A DNA stretch of 49,505 nucleotides from an uncultured Clostridia bacterium. Its GTDB lineage: Bacteria > Bacillota > Clostridia > Christensenellales > CAG-917. This document shows positions 41,122-49,274 of this stretch, piece by piece (the stretch's first letter is position 1; each line of letters begins with the position of its first letter). The position numbers and the translations under genes are program-made. The notes below the pieces were generated by a model. It had not been told where the DNA came from. It did no database searches and saw nothing but the letters and a program-made list of their open reading frames with translations. The DNA is taken from assembly GCA_947589475.1 (NCBI GenBank), contig CANQBO010000015.1, positions 1-49,505 of the forward strand, in the 5' to 3' direction.

Positions 41122-42282
41122 ATGAGCGTGTTTGACGGAAAATTGAGGATAGAAGTGGCGGCGGCGAGCGGCATTGAGGCGGTCACTAAGCGCGAACTTG
41201 TGCGGCTTGGCTACTCGCCCGAGGGCGCAAACAGAGGCAGGATATGCTTCGAGGGGAGTTATGTGGACGCGTTGCGCGCAAACATTTTTTTGCGCACGGC
41301 GGAGAGAGTGCGCATTGTGCTTTTCGCCGCGCCCGCGGACAGTTTCGACGCGCTTTTCGACGCGATATACGACTATTCTTGGCAGGAGGTCATACCGCCG
41401 AGAGGAAAGGTGACGGTGAACGCCAAAACGCACGCAAGCAAGCTGTTTGCCCTAAGCGCAATACAGTCTGTAGCGAAAAAAGCCATAGTCAAAAAGTTGA
41501 CGGACAAATACGGGCTTCGCTCGCTTGAGGAAAGCGGGGAGGAGTATCGCATAGAGATCTCGCTTGAGGACGACGTCGCGACTGTCACGCTGGACACGTC
41601 GGGGGACGGCCTGCACAAGCGCGGGTGGCGCACCTATCTCGGCGAGGCGCCCATACGCGAGACGCTTGCAAGCGCGATGTTGCAACTTTCCGTATGGAAG
41701 GCGGACAGGCCGTTTATAGACCCGTTTTGCGGGTCGGGGACGTTGCCTATAGAGGCGGCAATGATAGGGGGAAACATAGCGAGCGGCATGTTTCGACGTT
41801 TCGCTTGCGAGGATTTTGCGCTTGCTCCGAATATACGTCCTAAGGTACAGCAGGAGGCGGAACAGCTGATAGACAGGGACGTCAAATTGCGCATAAGCGG
41901 TTTCGACATAGACGGCGAAGCCGTAAAGCTCGCGCTGAAGCACGCGAGGGCGGCGGGCGTGGAGCGCGATATACACCTGCAAGTCGGCGATATGAGGGAG
42001 GTTTCGTCCCGCTTCAAGTACGGCGTCATCGTCACAAATCCGCCGTATGGGGAGAGGCTCATGCAGGAAAACGAGCTTAGAGCGCTTTATTCGGATTTCG
42101 GAAAAATGTGCGCGACTCTCGACGAATGGAGCGTATACGTCATCACGTCGTATCGCGCGTTCGAAAAGTATTTCGGAAGGCGCGCCGACAAGGTGCGCAA
42201 GCTGTACAACAGCGAGTTGGAGTGCGGATTTTATACGTTTTTGGGGGCGAGACCGCCGAAGGACGGCTCAAAAACGGAATAA
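41122..42282 (+). CDS. THUMP-domain class I RNA methyltransferase (RlmL/YpsC-like)
   Basis: A 386-aa cytoplasmic enzyme. Residues about 5-60 are a ferredoxin-like region (EAVTKRELVRLGY), about 65-160 the THUMP RNA-binding domain, and about 165-380 a Rossmann methyltransferase of the UPF0020 type. The SAM site is in FIDPFCGSGTLPIEAA and the catalytic motif is NPPYGER near residue 305. Homologues such as E. coli RlmL (N-terminal half) and B. subtilis YpsC methylate a guanosine N2 in 23S rRNA; this substrate is inferred. The ATG is fixed by the family N-terminus and lacks a strong ribosome binding site, consistent with a leaderless transcript. dtd follows after 78 bp. Confidence 0.92.
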   Translation: MSVFDGKLRIEVAAASGIEAVTKRELVRLGYSPEGANRGRICFEGSYVDALRANIFLRTAERVRIVLFAAPADSFDALFDAIYDYSWQEVIPPRGKVTVNAKTHASKLFALSAIQSVAKKAIVKKLTDKYGLRSLEESGEEYRIEISLEDDVATVTLDTSGDGLHKRGWRTYLGEAPIRETLASAMLQLSVWKADRPFIDPFCGSGTLPIEAAMIGGNIASGMFRRFACEDFALAPNIRPKVQQEAEQLIDRDVKLRISGFDIDGEAVKLALKHARAAGVERDIHLQVGDMREVSSRFKYGVIVTNPPYGERLMQENELRALYSDFGKMCATLDEWSVYVITSYRAFEKYFGRRADKVRKLYNSELECGFYTFLGARPPKDGSKTE

Positions 42283-42360
42283 GAATAAAAGCTGAAACAA
42301 GCGGTTTAAATGTGCGAAAAGCATGCTTAAACATCGGATACGGAAAATTGTGAGGATAAT

Positions 42361-42804
42361 ATGAGGGCACTTATACAGAGGACGCAAAAGTCGAGTTTGT
42401 ATGTGGACGGCAAGCTTATAAGCGAAATTTCCTGCGGATTGACCGTCTTTTTGGGAGTGGAAAAGGGGGATGACGAAGCGAAAGCGGACTACCTTGCGCG
42501 CAAGCTGTCAAATCTGAGGATATTCCGTGACGAGAACGGCAAGATGAACCTTTCCGTCAAACAGGTCGGCGGGGAAATTTTGCTCGTGTCGCAGTTTTCG
42601 CTTGCGGGCAAGCTGGGGAAGGGCAGCGGAAACCGTCCCGATTTCGGGAATGCGGAGCTTTCCGAGCGCGCAAACGAGCTTTATATGCGCGTCACGGACA
42701 AATTGAGGGAAGAGGGAATAACCGTGAAAAACGGAGTTTTCGGCGCGCATATGTTTATAGAACAACAGCAGGACGGTCCACTCTCATTCGTTTTCGAGTG
42801 CTGA
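42361..42804 (+). CDS. dtd: D-aminoacyl-tRNA deacylase
   Basis: A 147-aa cytoplasmic proofreading enzyme that removes D-amino acids (and glycine) from tRNA. Family features: RALIQRTQKSSLYVDGK at the N-terminus, LARKLSNLRIFRDENGKMNLSV, LLVSQFSLAGK (usually SQFTL) and the Gly-cisPro motif in QDGPLSF (usually NDGPVT). The length is standard. GAGG lies seven bases before the ATG. It is probably cotranscribed with the upstream methyltransferase and the downstream phosphatase, although the gaps are 78 and 104 bp. Confidence 0.95.
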   Translation: MRALIQRTQKSSLYVDGKLISEISCGLTVFLGVEKGDDEAKADYLARKLSNLRIFRDENGKMNLSVKQVGGEILLVSQFSLAGKLGKGSGNRPDFGNAELSERANELYMRVTDKLREEGITVKNGVFGAHMFIEQQQDGPLSFVFEC

Positions 42805-42908
42805 TGAAAACCGCGACGCATTTGGGAAAAGCGGCAAAATCGATATATGTGGCGGGTTTTACGCATGCGTCAATGTTTTAGAAATGAATTTTTAAAGAAG
42901 GAGCGGGT

Positions 42909-43373
42909 ATGTACGGCATAGTTTTCGTGTGTCTTGGCAACATTTGCAGATCTCCCATGGCGGAATGCGTCTTTTCGGATATGCTTTTTAAGTCGGGCGC
43001 GAGCGGCAAAATCAAAGTGTATTCGGCAGGGACCTCGCGCGAGGAGGAGGGCAACGGCATATATCCCGCCGCCATGCGCAAGCTCCGCGAGGAGGGCGTG
43101 CCCGTACTCAAGCATTTCGCGACTCCGCTTACTTCCTCCGACTATGATCGCTATGACCTCTTTGTGGGAATGGAAACGCGCAACGTCGAGGCTATGCGCC
43201 GCATATTTTCGGGAGACAAACAGGGCAAGATCATGCGTCTGCTCGACTGTACGGAGCGCCCCCGCGACATTGCCGACCCGTGGTGGACGGGTGATTTCGA
43301 CAGAGCGTATCTCGACATACGCGAGGGGTGCGAGGCGCTTTTGACCTTGCTTGCGGCAAGAGGAAAGATATGA
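42909..43373 (+). CDS. Low-molecular-weight protein phosphatase (Tyr or Arg)
   Basis: A 154-aa cytoplasmic phosphatase. The P-loop VCLGNICRSP gives the nucleophile Cys8 and the phosphate-binding Arg14; the general acid is Asp123 in DPWWTGDF. In Firmicutes this family includes tyrosine phosphatases of exopolysaccharide systems (YfkJ, Wzb) and the protein-arginine phosphatase YwlE. YwlE-type enzymes have Thr rather than Ile after the Asn-Ile/Thr position of the P-loop; the Ile here favours tyrosine phosphatase, but this is a weak guide. AAGGAG lies five bases before the ATG. No protein kinase or mcsB is adjacent. Confidence 0.92.
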   Translation: MYGIVFVCLGNICRSPMAECVFSDMLFKSGASGKIKVYSAGTSREEEGNGIYPAAMRKLREEGVPVLKHFATPLTSSDYDRYDLFVGMETRNVEAMRRIFSGDKQGKIMRLLDCTERPRDIADPWWTGDFDRAYLDIREGCEALLTLLAARGKI

Positions 43374-43617
43374 CAAGTCGCGTCGCCTCGGGCGGCAGTC
43401 GCGGGAGCGAAAGGCGATGCCCGATACAGCCCGCATGCTTCGACAAATAAATTTGCACGTTGTCATATTTCGGCATATTTTTTTACATTTTAACATTTGT
43501 GTATAGGCTTCCGTATAATAGTCCGAAAACTTGCAAAATGCGCAAGAAAAAGAAGAAGAGCGCGCAACGTCCGACGCGGAACGGAAAAACGCGCGGCGCA
43601 TTTTAGGAAAATCGCTA
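43374..43617. other. Intergenic DNA without a supported gene
   Basis: A TATAAT hexamer lies at 43514-43519 without a well-placed -35. TCGGGC near 43389 could pair with GCCCGA near 43420. No open frame with a ribosome binding site is seen. Confidence 0.45.
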
Positions 43618-43646
43618 TTGACTTAAAAGCCGTTTGCGGCTAATAT
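43618..43646 (+). promoter_or_regulatory. Promoter of the GH16 gene with a dyad in the spacer
   Basis: TTGACT (43618-43623), 17-bp spacer, TAATAT (43641-43646). The spacer holds AGCCG-TTTG-CGGCT (43628-43641), a perfect dyad and a candidate operator. Confidence 0.7.
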
Positions 43647-43673
43647 TAGATTAAAAGAAGAGGGGGTCAAATT

Positions 43674-44627
43674 ATGAGTACCGACAAAACAAATTGCAAC
43701 AAAAAACATTCGATATCCCTTTTAAAGGCTGTATCTCTGCTCACGCTTATCGCTGTTTTGGCGCTTTCGCTTGTGGTTTTTGCGGCTTGCGACAAAAAAC
43801 GTCCGCAACCCAAACTGCTTTTCTCGGACGAGTTCGATTCCGACTCGCTTGACGCTACGAAGTGGTTCGTCCACGGCGGCACGCCGAATGAGGGCGACCC
43901 GGGCGAAGTGAGGCGCGGAGGCTGGTGGACGGAGGATTCCATATCGCAAAAGGACGGCAATCTTGTCATCCGCACGACCTACGACGCCGAGAAAAAGACG
44001 TTCTACACGGGCAGCGTCGATTCAAAAGAGCTTTTCACCTACGGTTTTTACGAGACCAGGTGCAAGGTGCCCGAGGCGGCGGGCATGTGGGCGGCATTTT
44101 GGCTGATGTGCGACGAGATGCAACAAGAGATCCCCGACGCGCACGTCGGCGGGGCGGAAATAGACATATTCGAGTCCCCGTTTTACTCGTGGGGAGGCGC
44201 CGTCCAACATGCGATACACACGGCGGGCTACGGCGACAAGAAGTCGGATCACGGCACGCTTCCCATCATGCTCGAACGCTCTTCCGAGGCTGTGGAAAAC
44301 GGCTATGAGGAGTGGCATACCTTTGCGCTGGATTGGCAACCCGACTCCTACAAATTTTATATCGACGGCGAGCTTACTTACGAGACGAGCGCGCCCTATC
44401 ACTCCCCAAAGGACGCCGATTACATCGAGAAAAATGTTTCGAGCATCCCGAGTTACATCATTTTATCCGTCGAAGTGGGCGGCAACGGCGGCGTACCCGG
44501 CGATTCTCCGTTTTTCAACGGCGGGCATCCCGTCTCGGGCAACTCGAGAATGTATGATATGAAAAATTTCGCGGTCGATTTCCTTGTCGACTACGTCAGA
44601 GTGTGGGAGAGCAACCCCTATGCATGA
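43674..44627 (+). CDS. Glycoside hydrolase family 16 lipoprotein (beta-glucanase type)
   Basis: A 317-aa secreted lipoprotein. The signal peptide is long (Cys39 in Val-Phe-Ala-Ala-Cys). The mature part is one GH16 jelly-roll domain: LLFSDEFDSDSLDATKWF at the start, GNLVIRTTYD, YGFYETRCKVPEAAGMWAAFWLM, then the catalytic EIDIFES with nucleophile Glu162, Asp164 and acid/base Glu167, and later WHTFALDWQPDSYKFYIDG and DYVRVWE. GH16 enzymes cleave beta-1,3 and mixed-linkage glucans, agar, carrageenan or keratan; the specificity here cannot be set. AAGAGGGGG precedes the ATG. It stands alone under its own promoter, next to the giant membrane protein. Confidence 0.95.
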   Translation: MSTDKTNCNKKHSISLLKAVSLLTLIAVLALSLVVFAACDKKRPQPKLLFSDEFDSDSLDATKWFVHGGTPNEGDPGEVRRGGWWTEDSISQKDGNLVIRTTYDAEKKTFYTGSVDSKELFTYGFYETRCKVPEAAGMWAAFWLMCDEMQQEIPDAHVGGAEIDIFESPFYSWGGAVQHAIHTAGYGDKKSDHGTLPIMLERSSEAVENGYEEWHTFALDWQPDSYKFYIDGELTYETSAPYHSPKDADYIEKNVSSIPSYIILSVEVGGNGGVPGDSPFFNGGHPVSGNSRMYDMKNFAVDFLVDYVRVWESNPYA

Positions 44628-44661
44628 CGCGCGAATATTGCGAAAAAGGGCGTTTTTTCCT

Positions 44662-44683
44662 CGCGTCTCCGTTTGGGGACGCG
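44662..44683 (+). terminator. Hairpin after the GH16 gene
   Basis: CGCGTCTCC (44662-44670) pairs with GGGGACGCG (44675-44683), 9 bp with one wobble. No U-run follows, so it may be only a 3' stabilising hairpin. Confidence 0.4.
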
Positions 44684-44766
44684 ACATTCGCATATAAAAG
44701 GAAAGAGGGCAGGCGCGAAAGCCGAGACAATGCTTAAATAGTGCTTAAGCTTTTTCTTAAATGCTC

Positions 44767-44795
44767 TTGACTTTGGTTTGAATATGCGTTATCTT
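44767..44795 (+). promoter_or_regulatory. Promoter of the 1333-aa membrane protein
   Basis: TTGACT (44767-44772), 17-bp spacer, TATCTT (44790-44795). Just upstream, TGCTTAA occurs at 44731 and 44742 and TCTTAA at 44756, the second inside the palindrome GCTTAAGC; these could be operator half-sites. Confidence 0.6.
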
Positions 44796-44810
44796 AAAAT
44801 AAAGTGAAAG

Positions 44811-44835
44811 GCGGCGCATGCATATTGGCGACCGC
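44811..44835 (+). promoter_or_regulatory. Leader hairpin upstream of the ribosome binding site
   Basis: GCGGCGC (44811-44817) pairs with GCG-A-CCGC (44828-44835) with one bulged A, followed about eleven bases later by AAGGAGGG. Confidence 0.45.
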
Positions 44836-44855
44836 TGATTAAACAAGGAGGGAAT

Positions 44856-47800
44856 ATGAGTCAATTGAAACAGACACAAAAAGTCAAGCTGTTCCACATT
44901 CTCAAGGTGGTATTCTATCTGCTTGGACTTCCTCTGTTTTTTATTGCGGTGTTCTTCACCGCGATAAAATTTATCGGTGTTGAACCGTTCGTGGGACTTT
45001 CCACCTCGACATTCTCGACGGGTGTATTTGTCGGATATGAGCGTTTCATCACCTCGCCTGCTCTTTACGGGATCTGGTGCGCGTTTGCGATATGGGCGTT
45101 TATCACCATCTGCCACATCGTGCTTGCCAAATTCGTGAAGAACGGCAAAGTGAGGATGTTCTCGGTGATCGCTCTCATCTTGGTGGTCATGCTTGGCACA
45201 ATGGGCATTATGGACGCTGCGTTCGAGTCTCAAATAGACAAGATCGCGGACGGCGCTCCCGCGGGAGTCTCCGTGCTGGACTACAAGGATCAGCTGTCCG
45301 ACTATGACTATGTCAGCTACTACAGGAAAGAGAAGACTCTCACCTATCAGCTCGCCGACAAGGTCGCGCAGTATGAGGACGTCTACAACATCCAGTGGCA
45401 AGGCATCGACAAGAGCGGCGAGGCAGGCAACATCGCCAACAAGCCCGTCACTTATGAGACCATCATCGCCCCCGATGGCACAGTCGGTGCGCAACCCGAA
45501 CGCGAAGGTCAAGACGTTACGGCGCTCGTTGAAGTAGAGCCCAACAAGAAGGGCGAACTTGTTCTCAAGAACTCGGCAGGAGTGGAAACCACATACTCCA
45601 ACTACTACTACATCACCCGCAAGGATTCTCGCGGCAATCAGCTTTATGTCTGGTACAGCAGAGATCTTGCTCCCGCGGGCAATGATTGGAATGGTAAGAA
45701 GGGCAAGATGACCTTCAAGCAGACGGACGGCGTCTATGGCAAGGCTCTCTACAATCAAAACGGTATGCTCGCAGACGGCTGGATCTTCAGCTTCGAAAAC
45801 ATGCTCGAGATCCTCGAAGACTACTATGCGGGACAGGCGTACATCTCCGGCGCCGACCAGACGATCAAAGATTACATTGAGTACATCAAGGCAGACGCGG
45901 AGGATCTGAGGGACAACTATTACTACGGCAGTGAGGTTCTTCCTTCTACAGGCGAGTATGCTTCCGAATATCTCAAAGCGCTTTATCAGCAAGAAGATTT
46001 GTTTGAGGACAGGTTCTCATTGACGTCAGGCAGACTTGACACTCTCGTTTCCTACATCGGCGGACTGCTCGGAGACAACTCTCTGTTTGATTGGCTGTAC
46101 AATGACTCCCAAAATTTGTTCGATACTATTGCGGGATTCTTCCCCGCTTTGGGCACTCTTATCGAAGACCTCAAGGCAGGCGTTTCTTTGAAGACTTTGC
46201 TTGGCACGTTCGGCATGGATACCACTCAGATCATCGGCATCGTCGGCGGAATATACGGCGAACCCACATTAGAAGATGTGTATCTCAAGTTGGATTATTC
46301 GAACGGACAACTTTTGCTGGGCCTCTACAAGAGCAGCGACACGTCCGACGCAAACAAGCTCATCAAGATCGCTTTCACGGAGGACACCAAAGCTCAAGAC
46401 GCTTTCACGCTTAAAGCGGTCAGCGACTTATTGAACGACACATTGCTTCCCGGCTTGTTCAACATGTTGGGACTCAACAAAGACCAACTCCTCGGCATGG
46501 TAGGCGGTTTCTTGACGGATATGACAATAGACGGCAAGACCTACAAGGGTCTTGAGGTCAGCGGCATATCCATTCCGCTCCTCGACAATGATGGCAATTT
46601 TGCGATTGACCTTTCCGGCATACTTGTCAACGTGCTTCAGGGCTTCTACAGCTATCAATCTCCCGCGATCAAACCCGTTTGGGAGTTCTACACCGAAGTC
46701 GCATTGAGAGACGGCGACTCCTACGATCCGACGCTTTACAGGATGACCGCGCAATATCTTGCGGACTACGAGCGCGCAATCTATGAAGGCACTGTCTACG
46801 GCGGCATGGTCGGCTCCACGCTCATCGGCGACAGCCTCGGCACGGGCGGCTACAACGCGGGCGCGGGTCTTGCGAACCTTGCAAGCGTACAACAGCTCAA
46901 GACAGATCTGAGCTATCAACCCAAAAACTTCCCGCTTTATGCATTGCGCGACATGCTTCTGACATTTGCGGGCATCGTGATGTTCTTCTACTTCCTCAGC
47001 TTCGTTGCTGCGGAGAAGGAAAGAAAGTATGCGGCGCTTGCTTGCGGCGAGTGCAAGGGCGCTACATGCGACGAGGGCGCCGAAAGCTCCTCCTCTGCGC
47101 AAAGCGGCATATGTGAAAAGCTTTGCAACAGCAAATTGGGCAAGGCGTTGACCTCTTCCGACAAGAAGTCGTCGCTCGGTCGCAAGATCGCGTCCTATGT
47201 GCTGTTCGGTTTGGCATTCCTGCCTCTCATTCTTGCGGCGATAATACTTGCGGGCAAGACGACAAGCATTCTTCCCGCATATGGCGGACTTGCTTTCATC
47301 GGCTTCTACATTCTGCTTGTATTCGCGGCGATATACGCTGTTGTCGTGGCGCTTCTCATTCGCAAGAATGCAAAGGGCAAGACGACGAAGATCGCAATTA
47401 CATTCGTATGCTTGACGGCGCTGTTCGGTCTGCTGTTCACATACGTGCTTCCCGATCCTATCGCGAAGGCGACCAGCTACACGCTGTATGCCGAGGACAT
47501 CTATCACGATCCCATCGCGCAGGTCGAAGAAAACGCCGCTTTGGAGCATCAATTTGTGATGAACAACCTCCTCAACGGCAACCTCAACAACTTCACTGCG
47601 ACGGGCGTTGCCGAAAACGGCGACTTCAGCTATGCGACGCTTGAAGGTCACGACTATTTCGCAAATGGCGAGCCTAAGTACGATGTTGAGGAAATTCAAA
47701 ACTCCGTCGACAAGTACGCCGAAGATTTCGCGTCTCGCTCGCAACTTGAGGCATACATCAACGGTCTTGACGCGCAACATTATGAGCTGTACAGCTACAT

Positions 47801-48857
47801 TTATGAAAACTATGTGCTGAGAGACTATGACTATGCGTTCAACATCGGCGACAAGAAGATAAATCAGAGGCGCTCGCTTGCGCTGTCCATTATGGACTAT
47901 CTGTATGCGCATGCCGACGCGGGCAAGCTCATCCATGACGGCTTCAAGAACAAGAAAGTCAAAGCCATCTTTGACAACAACTATGACAGCTTCAATCAGG
48001 ACGGCTACAAGACGTTTGACGACCCGCTCCTTCTGTATGCACAGATGAACGGCAGAATGACGATGCCCATCATCATCCGCCTCATTCTCAACGGCGGCTG
48101 GACCTACACTCAAGAGACGACAAACGGCGACCTTGTCTTTGACGAGAACAACAGCTTCCTCTATGAGATGTACGATCTTGCGACGAAGGACGCATTCGTC
48201 GAAAACGGCGGCGATTTCACTCATGACGGCACGCTCAAGGACAGCAACGGCAAGAATTATGCCGTCAAGTACGGCGTCAACGAAGACGGTTGGTTGATCT
48301 ATGAAAACGGCGTTGTGAGACGTCCTCTCAATTGGCTGGTGCTCGACATGCTCGGCACGCCTATGGATCTTACTTCCATCGACCTCACGCAAATGTCCAT
48401 TGAAGGACTCGGCACCGTTGACACGGTCGTCGGTTTGCTGGGCGGCACAGGCGTATTCAACGGCGTCGGCGGAATGCTCGATACCGATGTGACGGCGCTT
48501 GTCGAAAAGATCACGGACGGCGCGGGACTGCGCGTCAGCGTCTACGCGGACGACGCGGGCGTATTGCAGATACAACTCCTGCCCATGAACGTCACCTACG
48601 GCATGCTCGGCTACATGCAAGCGACGTGGGTACAGTCCAACGGCCTGCTCATGGCGGTCATCAACCTCATGGGTCTGCGTGACTATCTGTATCTGTTTGC
48701 GGCGATTGGGCTTCTGCTCATCATCGTGGCGGGCGGTCTGTTGAAGCTCGACGAGAAGTGCGGCGAGAAGTGCGAAGAGAGCGGCGAGGCACATGCCGAC
48801 GCTCAACCCGAAACTTCCGAACCCGTTGCGGCAGAGCAAGCTCCCGCCGAGAACTGA
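44856..48857 (+). CDS. Giant polytopic membrane protein with two large extracytoplasmic domains
   Basis: A 1333-aa protein of unknown family. Three transmembrane helices lie in about residues 15-125. They are followed by an extracytoplasmic domain of about 560 residues, a helix near 695-715, and a cytoplasmic segment with CGECKGATCDEG and a Ser run. Three more helices lie in about 770-865, then a second extracytoplasmic domain of about 415 residues, a final helix near 1290-1312 and an acidic cytoplasmic tail ending in EPVAAEQAPAEN. The two outer domains share phrases (LLGMVGG and VVGLLGG; YLKLDYSNGQLLLGL and VSVYADDAGVLQIQL), suggesting an internal duplication of helix block plus domain. There is no ATPase, kinase or transporter motif. 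AAGGAGGG precedes the ATG. An adjacent lipoprotein (49275) may be a partner. Confidence 0.85.
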   Translation: MSQLKQTQKVKLFHILKVVFYLLGLPLFFIAVFFTAIKFIGVEPFVGLSTSTFSTGVFVGYERFITSPALYGIWCAFAIWAFITICHIVLAKFVKNGKVRMFSVIALILVVMLGTMGIMDAAFESQIDKIADGAPAGVSVLDYKDQLSDYDYVSYYRKEKTLTYQLADKVAQYEDVYNIQWQGIDKSGEAGNIANKPVTYETIIAPDGTVGAQPEREGQDVTALVEVEPNKKGELVLKNSAGVETTYSNYYYITRKDSRGNQLYVWYSRDLAPAGNDWNGKKGKMTFKQTDGVYGKALYNQNGMLADGWIFSFENMLEILEDYYAGQAYISGADQTIKDYIEYIKADAEDLRDNYYYGSEVLPSTGEYASEYLKALYQQEDLFEDRFSLTSGRLDTLVSYIGGLLGDNSLFDWLYNDSQNLFDTIAGFFPALGTLIEDLKAGVSLKTLLGTFGMDTTQIIGIVGGIYGEPTLEDVYLKLDYSNGQLLLGLYKSSDTSDANKLIKIAFTEDTKAQDAFTLKAVSDLLNDTLLPGLFNMLGLNKDQLLGMVGGFLTDMTIDGKTYKGLEVSGISIPLLDNDGNFAIDLSGILVNVLQGFYSYQSPAIKPVWEFYTEVALRDGDSYDPTLYRMTAQYLADYERAIYEGTVYGGMVGSTLIGDSLGTGGYNAGAGLANLASVQQLKTDLSYQPKNFPLYALRDMLLTFAGIVMFFYFLSFVAAEKERKYAALACGECKGATCDEGAESSSSAQSGICEKLCNSKLGKALTSSDKKSSLGRKIASYVLFGLAFLPLILAAIILAGKTTSILPAYGGLAFIGFYILLVFAAIYAVVVALLIRKNAKGKTTKIAITFVCLTALFGLLFTYVLPDPIAKATSYTLYAEDIYHDPIAQVEENAALEHQFVMNNLLNGNLNNFTATGVAENGDFSYATLEGHDYFANGEPKYDVEEIQNSVDKYAEDFASRSQLEAYINGLDAQHYELYSYIYENYVLRDYDYAFNIGDKKINQRRSLALSIMDYLYAHADAGKLIHDGFKNKKVKAIFDNNYDSFNQDGYKTFDDPLLLYAQMNGRMTMPIIIRLILNGGWTYTQETTNGDLVFDENNSFLYEMYDLATKDAFVENGGDFTHDGTLKDSNGKNYAVKYGVNEDGWLIYENGVVRRPLNWLVLDMLGTPMDLTSIDLTQMSIEGLGTVDTVVGLLGGTGVFNGVGGMLDTDVTALVEKITDGAGLRVSVYADDAGVLQIQLLPMNVTYGMLGYMQATWVQSNGLLMAVINLMGLRDYLYLFAAIGLLLIIVAGGLLKLDEKCGEKCEESGEAHADAQPETSEPVAAEQAPAEN

Positions 48858-48903
48858 GGCGCTCAAGCCTCAACCTCGCGCAACTTTGCGCGAACAATGA
48901 AAA

Positions 48904-48933
48904 AAAAAGGCGCTTCGCTTGAAGCGCCTTTTT
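48904..48933 (+). terminator. Strong intrinsic terminator after the 1333-aa membrane protein
   Basis: AAAAAGGCGCTTC (48904-48916) pairs with GAAGCGCCTTTTT (48921-48933) around GCTT, with A- and T-runs. Confidence 0.92.
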
Positions 48934-49186
48934 GTTGCTCGCGGAGTTTTATACGTTTATATTTTATTATTATAGATTTCATCATTATATCAAGCGTGCT
49001 TGCACGCAGGCGGGCAGGGCGGGGCACGCCCGCGCAATCAAAGCTTAAAAGCTTAAAAAATTTTTTTGCGCGCTCGCCCGAGTCAAAAATTGCAAAATAA
49101 TGCCAAAACAGCGGCTTTTTTGGGTATTTTGAAATCGGACAAGTGTATGATTTTTTGAAATATCTCGCGAAATTTTGTCAAACCTA
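48934..49186. other. Intergenic DNA without a recognisable gene
   Basis: Contains GCTTAAAAGCTTAAAA near 49033, a direct repeat resembling the GCTTAA motifs upstream of the membrane protein gene. GCGTGCTTGCACGC near 48992 is a hairpin. Nothing else is seen. Confidence 0.45.
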
Positions 49187-49215
49187 TTGATTTTGGCATA
49201 CGGTGATGTTATAAT
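49187..49215 (+). promoter_or_regulatory. Promoter of the right-edge lipoprotein
   Basis: TTGATT (49187-49192), 17-bp spacer, TATAAT (49210-49215). Confidence 0.75.
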
Positions 49216-49226
49216 CTTGTCATAAA

Positions 49227-49270
49227 TGAATATTTGGGTGAATAATGCCCAAATGTATTCAACAAGGAGG
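49227..49270 (+). promoter_or_regulatory. Long leader hairpin before the ribosome binding site
   Basis: TGAATA (49227-49232) pairs with TATTCA (49256-49261), and TTTGGG (49233-49238) with CCCAAA (49248-49253), giving 12 bp with a 2-base bulge. AAGGAGG follows three bases later. It sits at the very 5' end of the predicted mRNA. Confidence 0.65.
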
Positions 49271-49274
49271 AATT

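Noticed and set aside
46428..48866. An 812-codon open frame on the minus strand
   Set aside because: It mirrors the second half of the membrane protein at 44856-48857, which has a promoter, ribosome binding site and credible transmembrane topology. The antisense translation has none of these.
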